Origin: Sorex araneus | Taxonomy: Eukaryota > Chordata > Mammalia > Eulipotyphla > Soricidae | Direction: 5' to 3' | NCBI RefSeq assembly: GCF_027595985.1 | Contig: NC_073308.1 | Location: 11,501,260-11,565,259, forward strand | Length of the DNA: 64,000 nucleotides | In this document: positions 31,661 to 43,731 of the stretch, piece after piece | Layout: each line of letters opens with the position of its first letter | Numbering within the stretch: position 1 is the first letter of the stretch | The notes under the pieces: generated by a model | Seen by the model: the letters and a program-made list of their open reading frames with translations, nothing else | Told to the model about the DNA's origin: nothing | Database searches by the model: none | Program-made: the position numbers and the translations under genes

Positions 31661-34600
31661 TCTAAAACAGCATGTGTTTTAGAAACTGGACAACACATCT
31701 CTGTGGTATAGGAAATTACCTCGTTAGTTGCCCAGTGGAATGAACCATCAGCAGACTTGTCCATCTGGTTATAGCATTGAAATTTTATATCAATAATTTG
31801 CAGACTTTAACCTGAGTCATGTACAGATTACATTTTAAATACAGCATGGAGATATCCTCACTGAACACATCTGAGCTCCCTCAGAGGGCTGAAGTGACCC
31901 ACCCACCCCATCCTTCAAGACCAAACTACTTCCCTCCAGGAAGCAGAGGTTAGTACAAGGTACTGCCAGAAAATAAACACAGAAATAATAGAAATTTTAA
32001 TGAGTCCTTCAGGTCATGTGTGGGCTAACAGGTCTAGATCACTATGATTTATAATTAGAAATGTGTGCTTGACTTTGTCCCCATTTATTTCCCGAGTGAT
32101 GCGAATGGCAAGAATGCTTTTGTGAGGTTAAATGATGTGACTTTGGGCCCCACATAAAAATAATGTTTACTTGCCAGAGAACCAACCGGGAGTAGAAATC
32201 TGGGACCTTTAGCCCCACCTGCCTGCCCAGTCTCCTGAGAGAAGCAAGCAGTTGAAGTTTGAGTCAAAGTCAAAGACCAATAATTAAACCCCCACATAGT
32301 GAAGCATCCTCTACAGTCAAAAGGACAAGCTGTGAGTTGGTGAGCCGGAATATTCCGATGTGTGGTGGGGTCCTGAGAAAGTCCTTCATGAAGGATCTAC
32401 CCTACATGGTTCTTTGTTTACCTGTGGTCAATGTACTGACAGCTCAGGTCAATAGTCACTGGGCAGAGCCTCAATATGCAAGGTGGTGTGAGATCCCAGA
32501 TGACAGGCGGTGGGGAGAGGAGATACTCCTGGGAGAGTGGGTGAGGTCTGGTTTTACAGTAAAAGAAATATTCCTGATGGGAAAGGCACAGGGAAACATC
32601 ATAAACATAAATTATAATCAAAATTTTGTTGCCACTCAAAAGCTGGGCATCCACAGATGAAGCCCCCTTTTCTATACCCAAGTGTAATGGCATCCTTTGT
32701 TAGTACCCTTTGTCAAGAATTGGTGACCTAGTGAGAAAACCAGCTTCCCTAACTCCTGGGAGCTGCTTAGTAAATCACTTGAGCTATAGGTAGGCGTCAT
32801 GGGCAAGTGTGCCCTTCTGCGTCACCTGGTTTCCTTCCATTCACATGGGTGCTTCTCAGGTTCTCCTCATCCTTCTCCTGTTCATCCTGAAAAGTACCTG
32901 CCTACCTTGGGGCCTGGCAGGTTGGTGTTGATTTCACCTGTATTGTGGTCATGTGTGCTGGCAGCCCTTTTCCTTCCTGGGAGCCCATGTCTGCTCAGCC
33001 CTTCCTGGCCCTGGAGCTTGGAGCAGCTCCTGGAACAGAGCTGGCACCTCCATCCCAGAGGTAGCAAAGCAGAGAGGGGGTCATTCCTGCAGTACAGGGA
33101 GGCCAGCCCAGTGTCTACCCACAAGTAATGGGAACCCCAGCTCTGGCTGCACTTTTTGGAAAATGAATGAAAGGTAGAGTCTGTGGAAGGGAAGTGCAGG
33201 GTCTCCCCCTGTTGATGAGTTTTTTTAACTAAAGACAGAAAAGAGTCCTGGGATCCAGGAGAACCCCAGGGCACTCAGGGTATTCTCGTGGCCAGAAAGT
33301 GAGTGAGATACAGCTCATCCAGTCTGGCAATTATCTGTGCTTCTAAAAGTCAAACATACTGCAGTATGTTTCTAGTTGTGAGCAGTAGAAATAGACTCAG
33401 TAATTCAGAGATAGAATTCATCAAAGAGTACCTGCCATATTGGAGCAAAGATACAGAGAGACAGAGGAAGAGGGAGCCTGGGTCATGAGCAGAGAGGCCT
33501 CAGGAAGCTCCTAGACATGTAACTATTATGCAGCCTTGTTTGTGCAGAGCCAGTGACTCTGATCCATGGGTCTCCCTGAGTGGCCATGGCTGCCAGAATT
33601 ACCTCTGTTCTAGCTAGTGGCATCTTTTTAAATAATTTGACTGAGAGATTGGTCAAGGCAGCCTATTAATGGCCTCAAGACAAACTAGTACTCAAAGCTC
33701 TGTGCAAAGTCAGGACCTTGCCCCTATGTCACATTCTCTGCTCAGCCTCCTTCGAGGCAGGATCTGTTTCCTTCCTTCTAGTAATCATCACTGAGGAAGA
33801 TGGACCCAGTTTCTACACTAAACATGCGGCAGGGCAGAGCCCTCAAAGAACCCTGAGGAAGAAATTCAGTCCCCATTCACCACATACTGTGCAGAGCAAA
33901 CATCAGAGACCCCAAAGAAGGACAGTCCCTTCAGTATCCAGTATCTTTTGGGCTTGAGACTCTGCAGTTAAAGAAGGAAAGAAGTCAAGGAGGAAGAGCA
34001 TGGAAAGTAATGGGTGAACAGGCACCAGGGCTTAGTTATCCCAGTGATACAAGTGAGCGGTATAGCCATATACCAAAACACAGGCTCAACAAAACGAAAA
34101 ACTTGAGATTTAAGTGCAACCCTGGCGGCCTCCCAAACCACGGGCCTCTATCAGGCCCATACTTATGGTTCAGGGCTCCTGGGAATGGCCCCAAGAGGCC
34201 CAGAGCTCTTGTGTGGTCACCAAATGGGGTACGATACGGGGCAGAAACTGGAAACTGGAGGAAGAGTGGAGCCCACCCTGCCACTCCCACACCCCCAAAT
34301 AAAGCTGAGAGTGGCTTCTGGCCTGCAAGTAAAGGCACGCTTTCCTGCCAGTCTGTGCGTCCATGGGTAGCTGTAGTAGTACTGGGGTAGGTCCCAAGTA
34401 TACGGAGAAGACAAATAGAGACCCCAGTGATCTCCCTCACTTGCTGGACTTCTGATCATGCCAGTCCTCACTGTGAAGCTGTTGTTCAAAGAATACAATT
34501 TATTTTGTTGAATATAAAAACTTCTTTCTACCAACTGTGACATATACATTTGCTACAACATCTCAGTTGTAGCAAGTGTGATTTACAGAATAAGTAGTGT

Positions 34601-35135
34601 GTTGTAGGGTGGAAGGTAAGATGTCTGGGATCTGGAGACATGATCAAAGCTAATGCCCCACCTTAAGAACCTATATTAGCATGCAGTAACATGTGATTCC
34701 CATCTCCCAGTATCTGATAATAAGTCACTGTGTCTTATTGCAGAAAACTTAGACTCATTTAAGTTAGAATCAGGGAGCTTTGAGAAAGAATTGACTTGCG
34801 GGGCTTTTTACAAAACTATAGAACCTAATGAGAGAATCACAGAGCAGCAAAACGGTGATGAATCAAAGCAAGTTTCGAACACCCCTGAAGCAGAGGGTTT
34901 CTGAAGCACAGCCCTCACTTCCTCTGCAAGTTTCCTCTGCAAGCCAGGACTCCCAGCAGTACCTCCAAACCATCGCTGCTGAACTCCGCATGTACCTTTC
35001 CTGTCTCAGCTCTTCTCAGCCCACTGACCCCTGAGGTTGCCCATCCTTGGGGAAGGGAGTGAAGATGCAATGCCGCCTTCACTCCCACCTTCTCCTATTT
35101 CCCCACTTTGTTTCTGCACATTATCTCCATACCAC
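31661..35135. other. Unique non-coding DNA
   Basis: A long repeat-poor stretch without recognised genes. Open frames in this interval (for example 33718-33957 and 34010-34390) carry no domain I recognise. Confidence 0.35.
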
Positions 35136-35139
35136 TCTT

Positions 35140-35450
35140 CTAAACATACGTGAAAGCATGTCATTTCTCCGCTCAGCATCCTTCAGTGCTCCCAGTTCCT
35201 GGGAGTCTAGTCTGGACTTCACGGCTGGGCTCTTGTTCCCCGTGCTGCCCCACACTCTGCTCCTGCTGGGTCGAACATGCCCAGCCCTCCCCCACTCTCC
35301 CAGCTCATAGACTGACTTCATCAGAGGCCCTGATTTCTATTTGCTCTGGAAATATGAAGCTTCATTTCATAGTCTCTATTTCTTGTCTTTACTCGTGTTT
35401 GACATCACCTACTGGCAAAGCTTTCCCACTCAGGGCAAGATGTCACACCA
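35140..35450 (+). mobile_element. L2-like LINE remnant
   Basis: CATGTCATTTCTCCGCTCAG, ATCCTTCAGTGCTCCCAGTT and CCTGGGAGTCTAGTCTGGAC resemble the ancient L2 3' region. Diverged. Confidence 0.4.
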
Positions 35451-35983
35451 GCATGGCCCCATTAGGGAATGTTTGTCTTCTCACCCCATGGCCTGGCCTT
35501 CAGGTTTCTGAGGTTCTCCTTTAGTCCTGGGGCCTCATGGGGTTTGACCATGTCTTAGAGGGATCCACTGGTTCATGCAGTAGAATATTCTGGTCTGCAA
35601 AAATGATGTACATGAACAAATTGCTTTAAATTTTTGTCTTGCTTGGTAGTGGAGGTTGTCAGCCCTCGTTGATAGGTGGCACAAATGTGACAGGCCTCAA
35701 GCTCTTCCAGGAGAGTGACCATGTCAGACGTGCCTCAGTGAGTCTTGGTTGTCAGCTTTTTGGATCTCCTTGGGTTCTTCCTGCACAATTCTGCTCAAAC
35801 AACCAATGCTCGTGGTAGTAAGGGCTGATGCTGAGAGGCTGGACGCTGGTGGGTAAGGGCTTCTGTCTCAGTTCTGTCAGAGAAAGATCACACTTGATCT
35901 CCAGCATCTCCTTTGGCATGTGGAGTCTTAGTGGCAATCCTCGGAGCCTTAAGGAATCTCGGGCTAACTTCCCAAAAGCTATT

Positions 35984-36186
35984 ATTATCATTTTTAAATT
36001 GACGTTTGTGCTGTTATTTTCATTTGGGGGACACACCCAGTAGTTCTCAGGGCCTACTCCTGGCTCTTTGCTCAAGGATAAATCCTGGCAATGCTGAGGG
36101 GACTATATCAGGTACCTGGGATCAAACCTGGGTCAACCTCCTCGTGCAAGGCAAGCACCTGCTCATTGTACTATCTCTCTAGCCCC
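35984..36186 (-). mobile_element. SINE S1 with long T-rich tail
   Basis: GGGGGACACACCCAGTAGTT, GGCCTACTCCTGGCTCTTTG, GTGCAAGGCAAGCACCTGC. A perfect 14 bp target duplication TCCCAAAAGCTATT (35970-35983 and 36187-36200) places the antisense tail at 35984. Confidence 0.93.
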
Positions 36187-36295
36187 TCCCAAAAGCTATT
36201 CTTAAATTTATACGGGTGATGTAATCTTGATGTGAGGTGAGTTATTCAGAGTTTGCACTTACCTAGCCCCCTTCTTGAATCTGGGAGATAAGGGA

Positions 36296-36455
36296 AGGAT
36301 CAGAGAAACAGCACAACAAGCAGGACACTGGCCTAGCAAGACCCAGCCTGGGTTTGGTGCCCAGCACCTCATATGGCCCCCAAGAGTGATCTCTGAGAAT
36401 AGAAGAACGAATCAGCCCTGACCACTGCCAGGTGTGGCGAAAAAGTCAAATTTTT
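36296..36455 (+). mobile_element. SINE S1, diverged
   Basis: GCCTGGGTTTGGTGCCCAGC, CACCTCATATGGCCCCCAAG and CACTGCCAGGTGTGGCGAAA keep the order. Confidence 0.72.
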
Positions 36456-36851
36456 CAAAAGAAGCACTATCTGTAGGTACAGTCAGGTGTGAGAACGAAA
36501 CTTGGCTGCAGTAGCCATGTTTTTGGACCTGGGTGAGCAAAAACACACAGAGAACCCTGTGACCCAAAGCATGTGATGTGGAATAAGTATCCAGAATTCT
36601 TGCCAGCAGGGCTCAGGAACAGGGGCCATAGTGGCTCCTTCCAAGTAAACTGGAGACAACGCTTCTCTTCACATACTGAAGAATCAGCTGTTTTTCCAGC
36701 ACTGCCTACAACTCAGTCTTGAAAGTGTTTCTCTTTGCATCACCTTCCCCCTCTGTATATCAAGCCACCACCGTCATCCCTTACTGAAATCCTTGCAATT
36801 AACTCCATCTGGAATCCTCTCTCCACATTTGGTACCTTTGGAAGAAACTCT

Positions 36852-37005
36852 TGGTACTACAATAAGGTAGGGTGCTTGCCTTGCTACACAGCTGACCTAG
36901 ATTCGATGCCTGACACCACATATGATCCCCCAGGCCTGCAGGGAGTGATCTCTGAGCATAGAGACAAGAGAAATCCCTGAGACCACTAGAAAAACAGAAC
37001 AAAAT
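36852..37005 (+). mobile_element. SINE S1, diverged
   Basis: GGTAGGGTGCTTGCCTTGCT, GACCTAGATTCGATGCCTGA and CCACATATGATCCCCCAGGC. Confidence 0.72.
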
Positions 37006-37149
37006 AAAACATTAAAATTTTCAAGTCTTTATGACCACTCCATACTCAAGTTCATTTTAGTTAGGTAAATTCATACATGACATGAAAACAGAGAAGAGCA
37101 GGACTTTTGTTAAAGTGGCTAAAGTGCTTGAAGTCAGTTAAGACAAAGA

Positions 37150-37390
37150 AGGGACCATTATGACAATGATAGTTGGAGACAAGAAGTGAGTGCTGGAAGG
37201 ACGTAAGTGATACACTGATGCCCTTTCAATGAGAAAGATAGCAACCCACCGTGCCTAGAGAAAAAGGGGAGAGTGAGAGAGAGATGTGGGAATTGTGGAA
37301 AATGTACACTAGAACATTGTATAGTTGAAACCCAATCATGAACAATTTTGTAATTGTGTGTCTCACGGTGATTCAATCTTTAAAAAATGC
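37150..37390 (+). mobile_element. L1/family A-type 3' end
   Basis: GGAAAATGTACACTAGAACA, TTGTATAGTTGAAACCCAAT, AACAATTTTGTAATTGTG and CACGGTGATTCAATC are the shared 3' end seen at 54600 and 57200. Confidence 0.6.
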
Positions 37391-38140
37391 TTGCTTCTGT
37401 GTGTGTATGTGTATGTGTTTGTGAATAGTGGGGGAGGTGAAGGCTAGGGGGTTCCTGTAGCTGCTCTAGTGTCCTTGCACTAGACTTGTGAGTGTTGTAG
37501 ATTGTAGAGACAAGATTGCAGTGAGAGAAGTGGGTCCCAAAACTTGGATTTCAGTTCAGGCATGCCTTATTCTCAGAATGAAATACAAAACATTGCCTGA
37601 AAAATTCAGAGTATTATAAAACACTTATATGCAACGAAATACAGACTATTACCTAAAAATGAAGAATATTACAATGAAATACAGCATATTAACCCCAAGA
37701 TACACAATATTGCCCCCAAAATCTAATCAGATTATAAATGGATAAGCTCATGAAAGTTTGCGGGAACAGAACAGACCCAAGCAGCTTTGGAATGGAGTCC
37801 ATGTACTGGAGTCCAGAAGACCCAGGCAGGGAGGAAAAAGACTCAGGTACAAGCCCCGCACCTTGGGACATGCCAGGGCCACTAAGGTGGATGTGGTGAC
37901 CCCTTGAGATTTTCCCAAATGTGGGATGCTCAACTGCAGAGTTTGAGGTAATAAGGGACTGTGGGGAAAAAAGAGACATAGAGAGAATTAAAAAGCGCTG
38001 CCCTCTAACTGGAAAAGTTCTCATGAGCTATGACCTAACAAATCTAAAATCAATCTACATGTGTGTATTGAAAATGGTAAATTGAGTAACTGGATGGAGG
38101 GTGATGAGAATCAATTTTCACAGAGCCAAAAATTCAGATA

Positions 38141-38235
38141 GAGGCCAGAGAGATATTCCAGTGGGTAGGGCATTTGCCTTGCATGCTGCCAACCCAGGTT
38201 AGATCCAAAGACACAAAACAAAGCAAAACAAAACA
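38141..38235 (+). mobile_element. SINE head fragment
   Basis: GGCCAGAGAGATATTCCAGT, GGGCATTTGCCTTGCATGC and ACCCAGGTTAGATCC, then an A-rich (CAAAA) tail; the body is missing. Confidence 0.75.
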
Positions 38236-38494
38236 GAAGTTCAGAATAAACAATAAGAGAAGATAACAATGAATGATGTGGTTCTAGAAGCAAAATTATT
38301 TACTTATGCTTACCCTCATTGGAGTCAGTTGAAAATGCACATGTGTACTTAGGTGCTTTGTATCTGTGTGTGCCTGTACAGATACATATGTGCATAAGTG
38401 TGTGTACAGACAGATGAGCACAAAAACATTTCCCAGCACCATGTACCAAGAGGAGCACTACAGAGGTTCCCTTTATTTAAAAAAATTAAAATAT

Positions 38495-38672
38495 TGAGGC
38501 TGAAGTGACAGTACATCAGGTAGGTCACTTGCCTTGCATGCAGCTGACCTGGGTTCAATCCCCAGTACCCAATATGGCCTCCCAAGCTTGCTGGGGATAA
38601 GTTCTGAGCACAGAGCCAGGAGTAGCCCCTAAGTATAGCCAGATGTGGCCAAAAAACTTTTAAAAATTAATT
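38495..38672 (+). mobile_element. SINE S1, full length
   Basis: GGCTGAAGTGACAGTACATC, GACCTGGGTTCAATCCCCAG and GAGCCAGGAGTAGCCCCTAA. Perfect 15 bp target duplication AAAAAATTAAAATAT at 38480-38494 and 38673-38687. Confidence 0.93.
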
Positions 38673-38923
38673 AAAAAATTAAAATATCAAGACAGAGAGA
38701 AAGTTGATTGGCAAGTGAGAAAGGCTTGAATACAGGCCTGCTTCTCTGCCATCCCACACAGCTAGTTTCCAAAGCTGACTCAGCTGTGAGCATGTGTTGC
38801 CCAAAACCCAAAAGAAAACAATAAAATATTCACAAAAAGAAACACATGTAATTTTGCTTTTCTTGGTATTGAGGCTCCTAATGAAATGACTTCCTAGTAA
38901 ACAATTTCCTTTATAAAAGAAAA

Positions 38924-39127
38924 TCACTGAATCACTGTTTCACTGTCATCCTGTTGTTCATCCATTATCTCGGGCAGGCACCAGTAACATCTTCATTTGT
39001 CCCTGTCAAGTGCTAGTGTAGCCCGATGGCATCTGCTCACTCCAGGAACACAAAGAGCGTGTTGTTGTTACTGTTTTGGGCATGTCAAATACGTCACGGG
39101 TAGCTTGCCAGGCTCTGCCATACAGGG
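38924..39127 (-). mobile_element. SINE S2 variant with an extended RTE tail
   Basis: Antisense. After the normal tail (GGGCAGGCACCAGTAACATC) it carries about 70 extra bp (39000-39065). Its complement translates as CVPGVSRCHRATLALDRDK, collinear with RVPRASRRH-ATL-RDK of the RTE at about 30388-30439. It then joins the S2 middle (ACTGTTTTGGGCATGTCAAA, GGTAGCTTGCCAGGCTCTGC). The head is missing. Confidence 0.85.
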
Positions 39128-39254
39128 AAAAATAAATTTTAAAAAATAAAAATAAGGAGGTCGCATGGCCAAAAATGCGGCCGCATGCTCCAGGAAAAAT
39201 TGTGTCACTCCATTTTTCCTCTATGATTTATAAGTTTAACTTTTCCCTCAGGGT

Positions 39255-39440
39255 AAAATATATTTTTAATCAATAGTTTATTTTTAATTAGCGAGTCAAC
39301 GTGAGGGTACAGTTACAGATTTATACATTTTTGTGCTCATGTTTCTCCCTTACAAAGTTTGATAACCCATCCCTTCACCAGTGCCCATTCTCCACCACCA
39401 GTAAACCAACATCCCTTCCAATATTTTAGCCACCTGGCAT
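39255..39440 (-). mobile_element. L1/family A-type 3' end, antisense
   Basis: TTTTAATTAGCGAGTCAACG, CATCCCTTCACCAGTGCCCA and TTCTCCACCACCAGTAAACC are the reverse of the shared GTGATTCAATAAA-type 3' end. Confidence 0.6.
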
Positions 39441-39637
39441 TTATATATCCAATGGAATTAGACAAAAAAATTTAGAGCAAATTTCTGAAAGACTGAAACA
39501 TAAGGATTTCATGTTCTGTGTAGTCTTCTAAAAATATCTAAATGAATTTTTTTGTGAAACCCAATAAGAAATGTTTTAAACTCTCATTATTATATACATG
39601 CTGTAACATCAGCAGTCTGTATAAAAATTCTGAGGAA

Positions 39638-40371
39638 GGGGCTGGAGAGCTAGTACAGCTGGTAAAGCACTTGCCTTATACATGGACAACCTGGATTCTA
39701 TCTCCAGCACCATATGTGATCCCATGAGCTCTGCCAGGAGTGACCCCTGAGCACAGAGCCAGGAGTAAGCCTTGAGTACTACTGGGTATCACTGTATTAC
39801 TGTCATCCCATTGTTTGTCGATTTACTCTAGCGGATACCAGTAATGTCTCTGTTACACTCAGCCCTGAGATTTTATCAGCCTATCCTTACTCGTCTTTCC
39901 CAATGATTGGAGGCTCTTTCAGGGTCAGGAGAATGAGACCTATCCTTACTGTTTTTGGCATATTGAATACGCCACAGGTAGCTTGCCAGGCTCTGCCATG
40001 CGGGCGGGATACTCTTGGTAGCTTGCCGGGCTCTCTGAGAGGTATGTACATATCTGTTGCTGTATTTTGGATATGAATACACTACCGGGAGCTTGCCAGG
40101 CTCTCCTGAGCGGGCAATGGACTCTCTCTAGCTTGTCAGGTTCTCCGAGAGGGAGAACTAGGCTATAAGATGTTCTGGGAGCTTGGTTTTAGAGTCTCTG
40201 GATGTTGGCTGTTGATGGAATTACACGGCACTGGGGGCAGTTTCTGGTTGTGACCACCTAGCTACTGGAAAATGGGGGATCTGGATGGAAGAGGTCCAGT
40301 CCCGATCTGAGCAGCCTTGGTATCCGAGCATACCACTGGGTATGGCCCAATAAACAAAAACAAAACAAAAC
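39638..40371 (+). mobile_element. SINE S1 split by composite element C
   Basis: Left part 39638-39789 (GGGGCTGGAGAGCTAGTACA ... GAGTACTACTGGGTAT). Right part 40344-40371 (GGCCCAATAAACAAAAAC). Outer target duplications AAAAATTCTGAGGAA (39623-39637) and AAAAGTTCTGAGGAA (40372-40386). Confidence 0.92.
39790..40330 (-). mobile_element. Composite element C, near full length (C2)
   Basis: A 541 bp antisense insertion inside a SINE, with target duplications TACTACTGGGTAT (39777-39789) and TACCACTGGGTAT (40331-40343). In sense order: a head shared with family B (GCTCAGATCGGGACTGGACC, GTGTAATTCCATCAACAGCC), two S2-middle-like repeats (GAGAGCCTGGCAAGCTCCC; GAGCCTGGCAAGCTACC), a CCTGAAAGAGCCTCCAATCA block, then the RTE-derived tail ending in GATGACAGTAATACAGTG. 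Non-coding; inferred to be RTE-mobilised. Confidence 0.85.
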
Positions 40372-40789
40372 AAAAGTTCTGAGGAAATCTTATTGCAGAA
40401 AAGTTCAAAAGTGGCCAACAGGTTAAAAGGCTTCCCTCAAAACTTAATCGTAAAGTAAACATAAAGACAGTGGTGGAGTGTCTTGGTACCCAAGATGATG
40501 ATTGGTGACGGTGAAGGTGCATACACCAAAAATGATGTCACCAATATAGTCATGCTACCTAAACTGCAATAAAAACTAAAATGTTCTTTAAAACCCTCAA
40601 CAAAGTATTTCAAAGTCTTTCCTTGAGTGACTCAAAATTCTATTCAATATGTTTTTGTGAAAAAAAAATAAAAACAGTTTTTGTGGTCAAATTAGTTTCC
40701 AAGATATTGCCTACTCTCTTGGAGATGTTCAATGTTATCTTAGATAACTAAAGGCTCAGAAGATTTCTGTGGTAAAAAGACTTGATTAG

Positions 40790-41360
40790 GAGAACCGGAG
40801 CGGCCACACACAAGAAACGGCTCCTCTGCTCCTTAAAGACTATGATCCTGGAGGGCTACTTATCACTTGGCACCCAGCGACTTGGTACAGAAATGCATCT
40901 AGACAGTGAACTGAGCTACAACCCCAGGCCGCCGGGGGAGGGGAAAGGTTTTTCTCTCTCGGCCTTGTTTTTCGGTGACTTCTGGCAGAAATCTCTCTGG
41001 ACCTAATTACTACAATATCAGAAATCCATATATAGCTCATATATTCTTCACTCTCAGCAATGAAAAACAAATGATCAAATGATGCCTTTTCAGCAGGTTT
41101 GATTGTTGGGGGAAAATTCTAAATAATAATAGTGAGCCCTCTGTTGAAATATTGAATGTACTCAAAGTATAGAGAGAGTAAAGTGAAGATCATTAGCCAC
41201 TCAGGTGGGGGGTGTATGGGAGGAGGTATATCGGGGTTCTTGGTGGTGGAACATGTGCACTGGTGAAGGGATGGGGGTTTGATCATTATATGACTGAGAC
41301 TTAAACCTGAAAGTTTTGTAACTTTTTTCATGGTGATTCAATAAAATAAAAGTTCAAAAA
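40790..41360 (+). mobile_element. Family A retroposon (A2)
   Basis: AAACGGCTCCTCTGCTCCT, ATGATCCTGGAGGGCTACTT, GAACTGAGCTACAACCCCAG, GCCGCCGGGGGAGGGGAAAG, AATTCTAAATAATAATAGTG and the 3' end TCATGGTGATTCAATAAAAT. Target duplication not found. Parallel to 60660-61115 of copy A4. Confidence 0.82.
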
Positions 41361-41454
41361 AAAGTTGTGTCACTCTTTTCTGGGAGCTTTGTATCTGGAT
41401 CTTGGCCATTGATAAGATTACATGATATTTATAAAGAATATAAAATTTTTAACT

Positions 41455-41602
41455 TTGTTTTGTTTTGGGGTCACATTATGCTCAGGGCTTACTCCTGGCT
41501 CTGTGCTCAGGGATCCTGGTGGTTCAGGGTGTTGGGGATCAAATCCAGGTCAGCCACCAGCAAGGCAAGCCCCCTGCCCACCAACTTATCTCCCCATCCC
41601 CA
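41455..41602 (-). mobile_element. SINE S1, diverged
   Basis: GGCTTACTCCTGGCTCTGTG, GTTGGGGATCAAATCCAGG and AGCAAGGCAAGCCCCCTGCC in antisense order. Confidence 0.82.
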
Positions 41603-42285
41603 TAAATAAGAAATTTTTTAATGAAGGAAAAACCCTTATTCAAGTTGTTAGCATTTTTTAACATAAATGAAGATCTTAACTCCAAAACGCTAAAGTGTTT
41701 CTTCTCCACATGCCTCCTTTCTTTCCTTTGTCTTTTTCTATTGATTTCTCCTCATGACTTCCTTAACCCATATTAGTTCTTGGTTTGCTGTTGCCAATTC
41801 TGGTCTCAGCCTGAAGTCATCGGAAAGCTATCTCAGGTCTACAGTCTGACAAATAGAGAAACAAGAAGGATGGTTAGTTTGGCCTCTTAAATTCAGGCAC
41901 TTCTTTATTTTATTTAAATCCTCTTCAGAACTCCTGAATTAACAGCTTATCTTTTTTAATTTGTAAATAACCTTTAGTGTCAAGCTCTTAATTTTTTAAC
42001 AAATAAATGAGGTTAGACACAGCGGTGCCTGAAGTAGTTACTACCTGATGATTGTGGTGAAGTGTTTTTCTGAATACTTCCAAATTTCTAGCCAGAAAGT
42101 GGATGGTTTTATTTGCATGATTCCTAAAGGCAAACTGCATTTGACAGTGGACTTCAGACAATGTGGATCACAGACTGTTCTTCAGCATGTTCACAGACTC
42201 TAATGTAATTTGGAAATAGATAAACCTGATGAACATTAGTCTGGAAGCTCTATTCTCAATTTTTTGAGAAGTCTCCAAACCATTC
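41603..42285. other. Unique non-coding DNA
   Basis: Nothing recognised. Confidence 0.3.
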
Positions 42286-42289
42286 CCCA

Positions 42290-42560
42290 AAAGGCAAAAG
42301 TCTCACCAGCAGTAGCATTTTTTGCCACTAGCCCTCCAGCACTTACTATTTCTAGACTTTAATATGGATGATTCTTACCAAGGTGAGCTGGTATCTTATG
42401 TCATTTTGATTAGATTTTTCTGATAATCAGTGATGTATAGGCCATCTTTATGTCATTTTTGGGAAATTCATTTCTCTCCCCATTTTTGGATGGGGTTGAT
42501 AGTTGTGTTGAGCTTTGAGCATGTTTTATACATCTTGGATATTAGCCTTTTATCTATTTT
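42290..42560 (-). mobile_element. L1 ORF2/3' remnant, antisense, part 1
   Basis: AAAAGTCTCACCAGCAGTAG, GATAATCAGTGATGTATAGG, TACATCTTGGATATTAGCC and TTTTATC are the reverse complement of L1 3' sequence. Confidence 0.7.
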
Positions 42561-42639
42561 GGGTCAGCCCAGGGGGCTAAGGGCAAAAGAACATCTTGAC
42601 ACCTGCATATGCAGCTTGTGAAACTGGGATTTCTTTTTT

Positions 42640-43085
42640 TTTTAGAGCATTACAAAGCCGTTCATGATTGAATTTCAGTCATACAGTATTCCAGCACCCA
42701 TCCTTCCACCAGCTACATTTCCCAAAACCAGTATCCCCAGGTCCCCTCCCATCACTCCCACCCTCCTGAACCGGGATTTCTGATCTTGAACCGGGATTTC
42801 TGATCTCTGCCACTTTCCTGGACCTTGCACCAAAGCCCTTGTCTGACAGCAATGGACTCTGGGCTATCCTGCCCTTGTTCTTGTATGATCTAGTCATGCA
42901 TTCTTCCCCTCCTCAGGCCTCCTTTACTTTATTATAACCCCCCCAAGGCATGTTGGGCTCACCCTCAATGCCTCCTCTGAAGGCCTGCCAGCCTCCCCCT
43001 GAAGGACCCAGTGAGCCTGTCTCAGCCTCATTCTCCTCTCGGCCTCTACTTTGCCTTCCGCAAACCCATCCCCAAACGTTCAATC
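42640..43085 (-). mobile_element. L1/family A-type 3' end plus unclassified body, antisense
   Basis: GTTCATGATTGAATTTCAGT, CATACAGTATTCCAGC and CATCCTTCCACCAGC begin an antisense 3' end inserted within the L1. A 21 bp unit containing CTTGAACCGGGATTTCTGAT is tandemly duplicated at about 42767-42808. Confidence 0.55.
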
Positions 43086-43089
43086 TGAT

Positions 43090-43307
43090 GTGCAATATTT
43101 TCTCTCCATAAATGAAGAGAAAATGTTTTTTACTTTGGACCTCATTTCTTCCTCAGTGTAAAAGCTTTTTAATTTGGCATCACCCCAATTTGTTTATTCG
43201 TGCTTTTGTTTTCCTTAACAATGTGTCATCTTAGTAAAGATTTCTCTGAGGTTGAGTCCTTCCTATATTTTCCTCATTTTTTTTCTAGAAATGGATTTGA
43301 TATCAAG
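43090..43307 (-). mobile_element. L1 remnant, antisense, part 2
   Basis: AAGCTTTTTAATTTGGCATC, CCCCAATTTGTTTATTCGTG and TTTGAGG-type motifs are the reverse of L1 ORF2 3' sequence. Confidence 0.75.
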
Positions 43308-43485
43308 TTCTTTCCCTCCCCCACCCCAGTTTTTGGGCCACCCTCAGATATGCTCAGGGTTGATGCCTGGCTCTATGCATGAAGATCACTCCTGTTGGAC
43401 TTGGGGGCTGTATGGTTCCAAAGATTAAACCTAGATTGGGTGCACACAAGGCAAGTGCCCTACCCACTGTCCAATTTGTCTCGCC
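43308..43485 (-). mobile_element. SINE S1 inside L1
   Basis: TTTTTGGGCCACCCTCAGAT, GGGTGCACACAAGGCAAGTG, CCCTACCCACTGTCC. Perfect 10 bp target duplication TGATATCAAG at 43298-43307 and 43486-43495. Confidence 0.88.
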
Positions 43486-43731
43486 TGATATCAAGGTTGT
43501 TTTAGCCATTTTAAGTAGCTTTTATAAATGGCTTGAGGAGAAGTTTCTAGTTGATTTGTTTTACCTTTGCATGTGGCCCGTTGAGAAGCAGGCTGCAGGG
43601 TGGGAGGGAGCCTGGGGGCACAGGTGATGGAACATGGATGCCTAAAACTCAACTATGAATTTCTTTGTAAATAAGGGTGCTTTAATACAAATTTTTATAA
43701 AAATTTATTCCTAGATATTTGAGCTTTCGTT

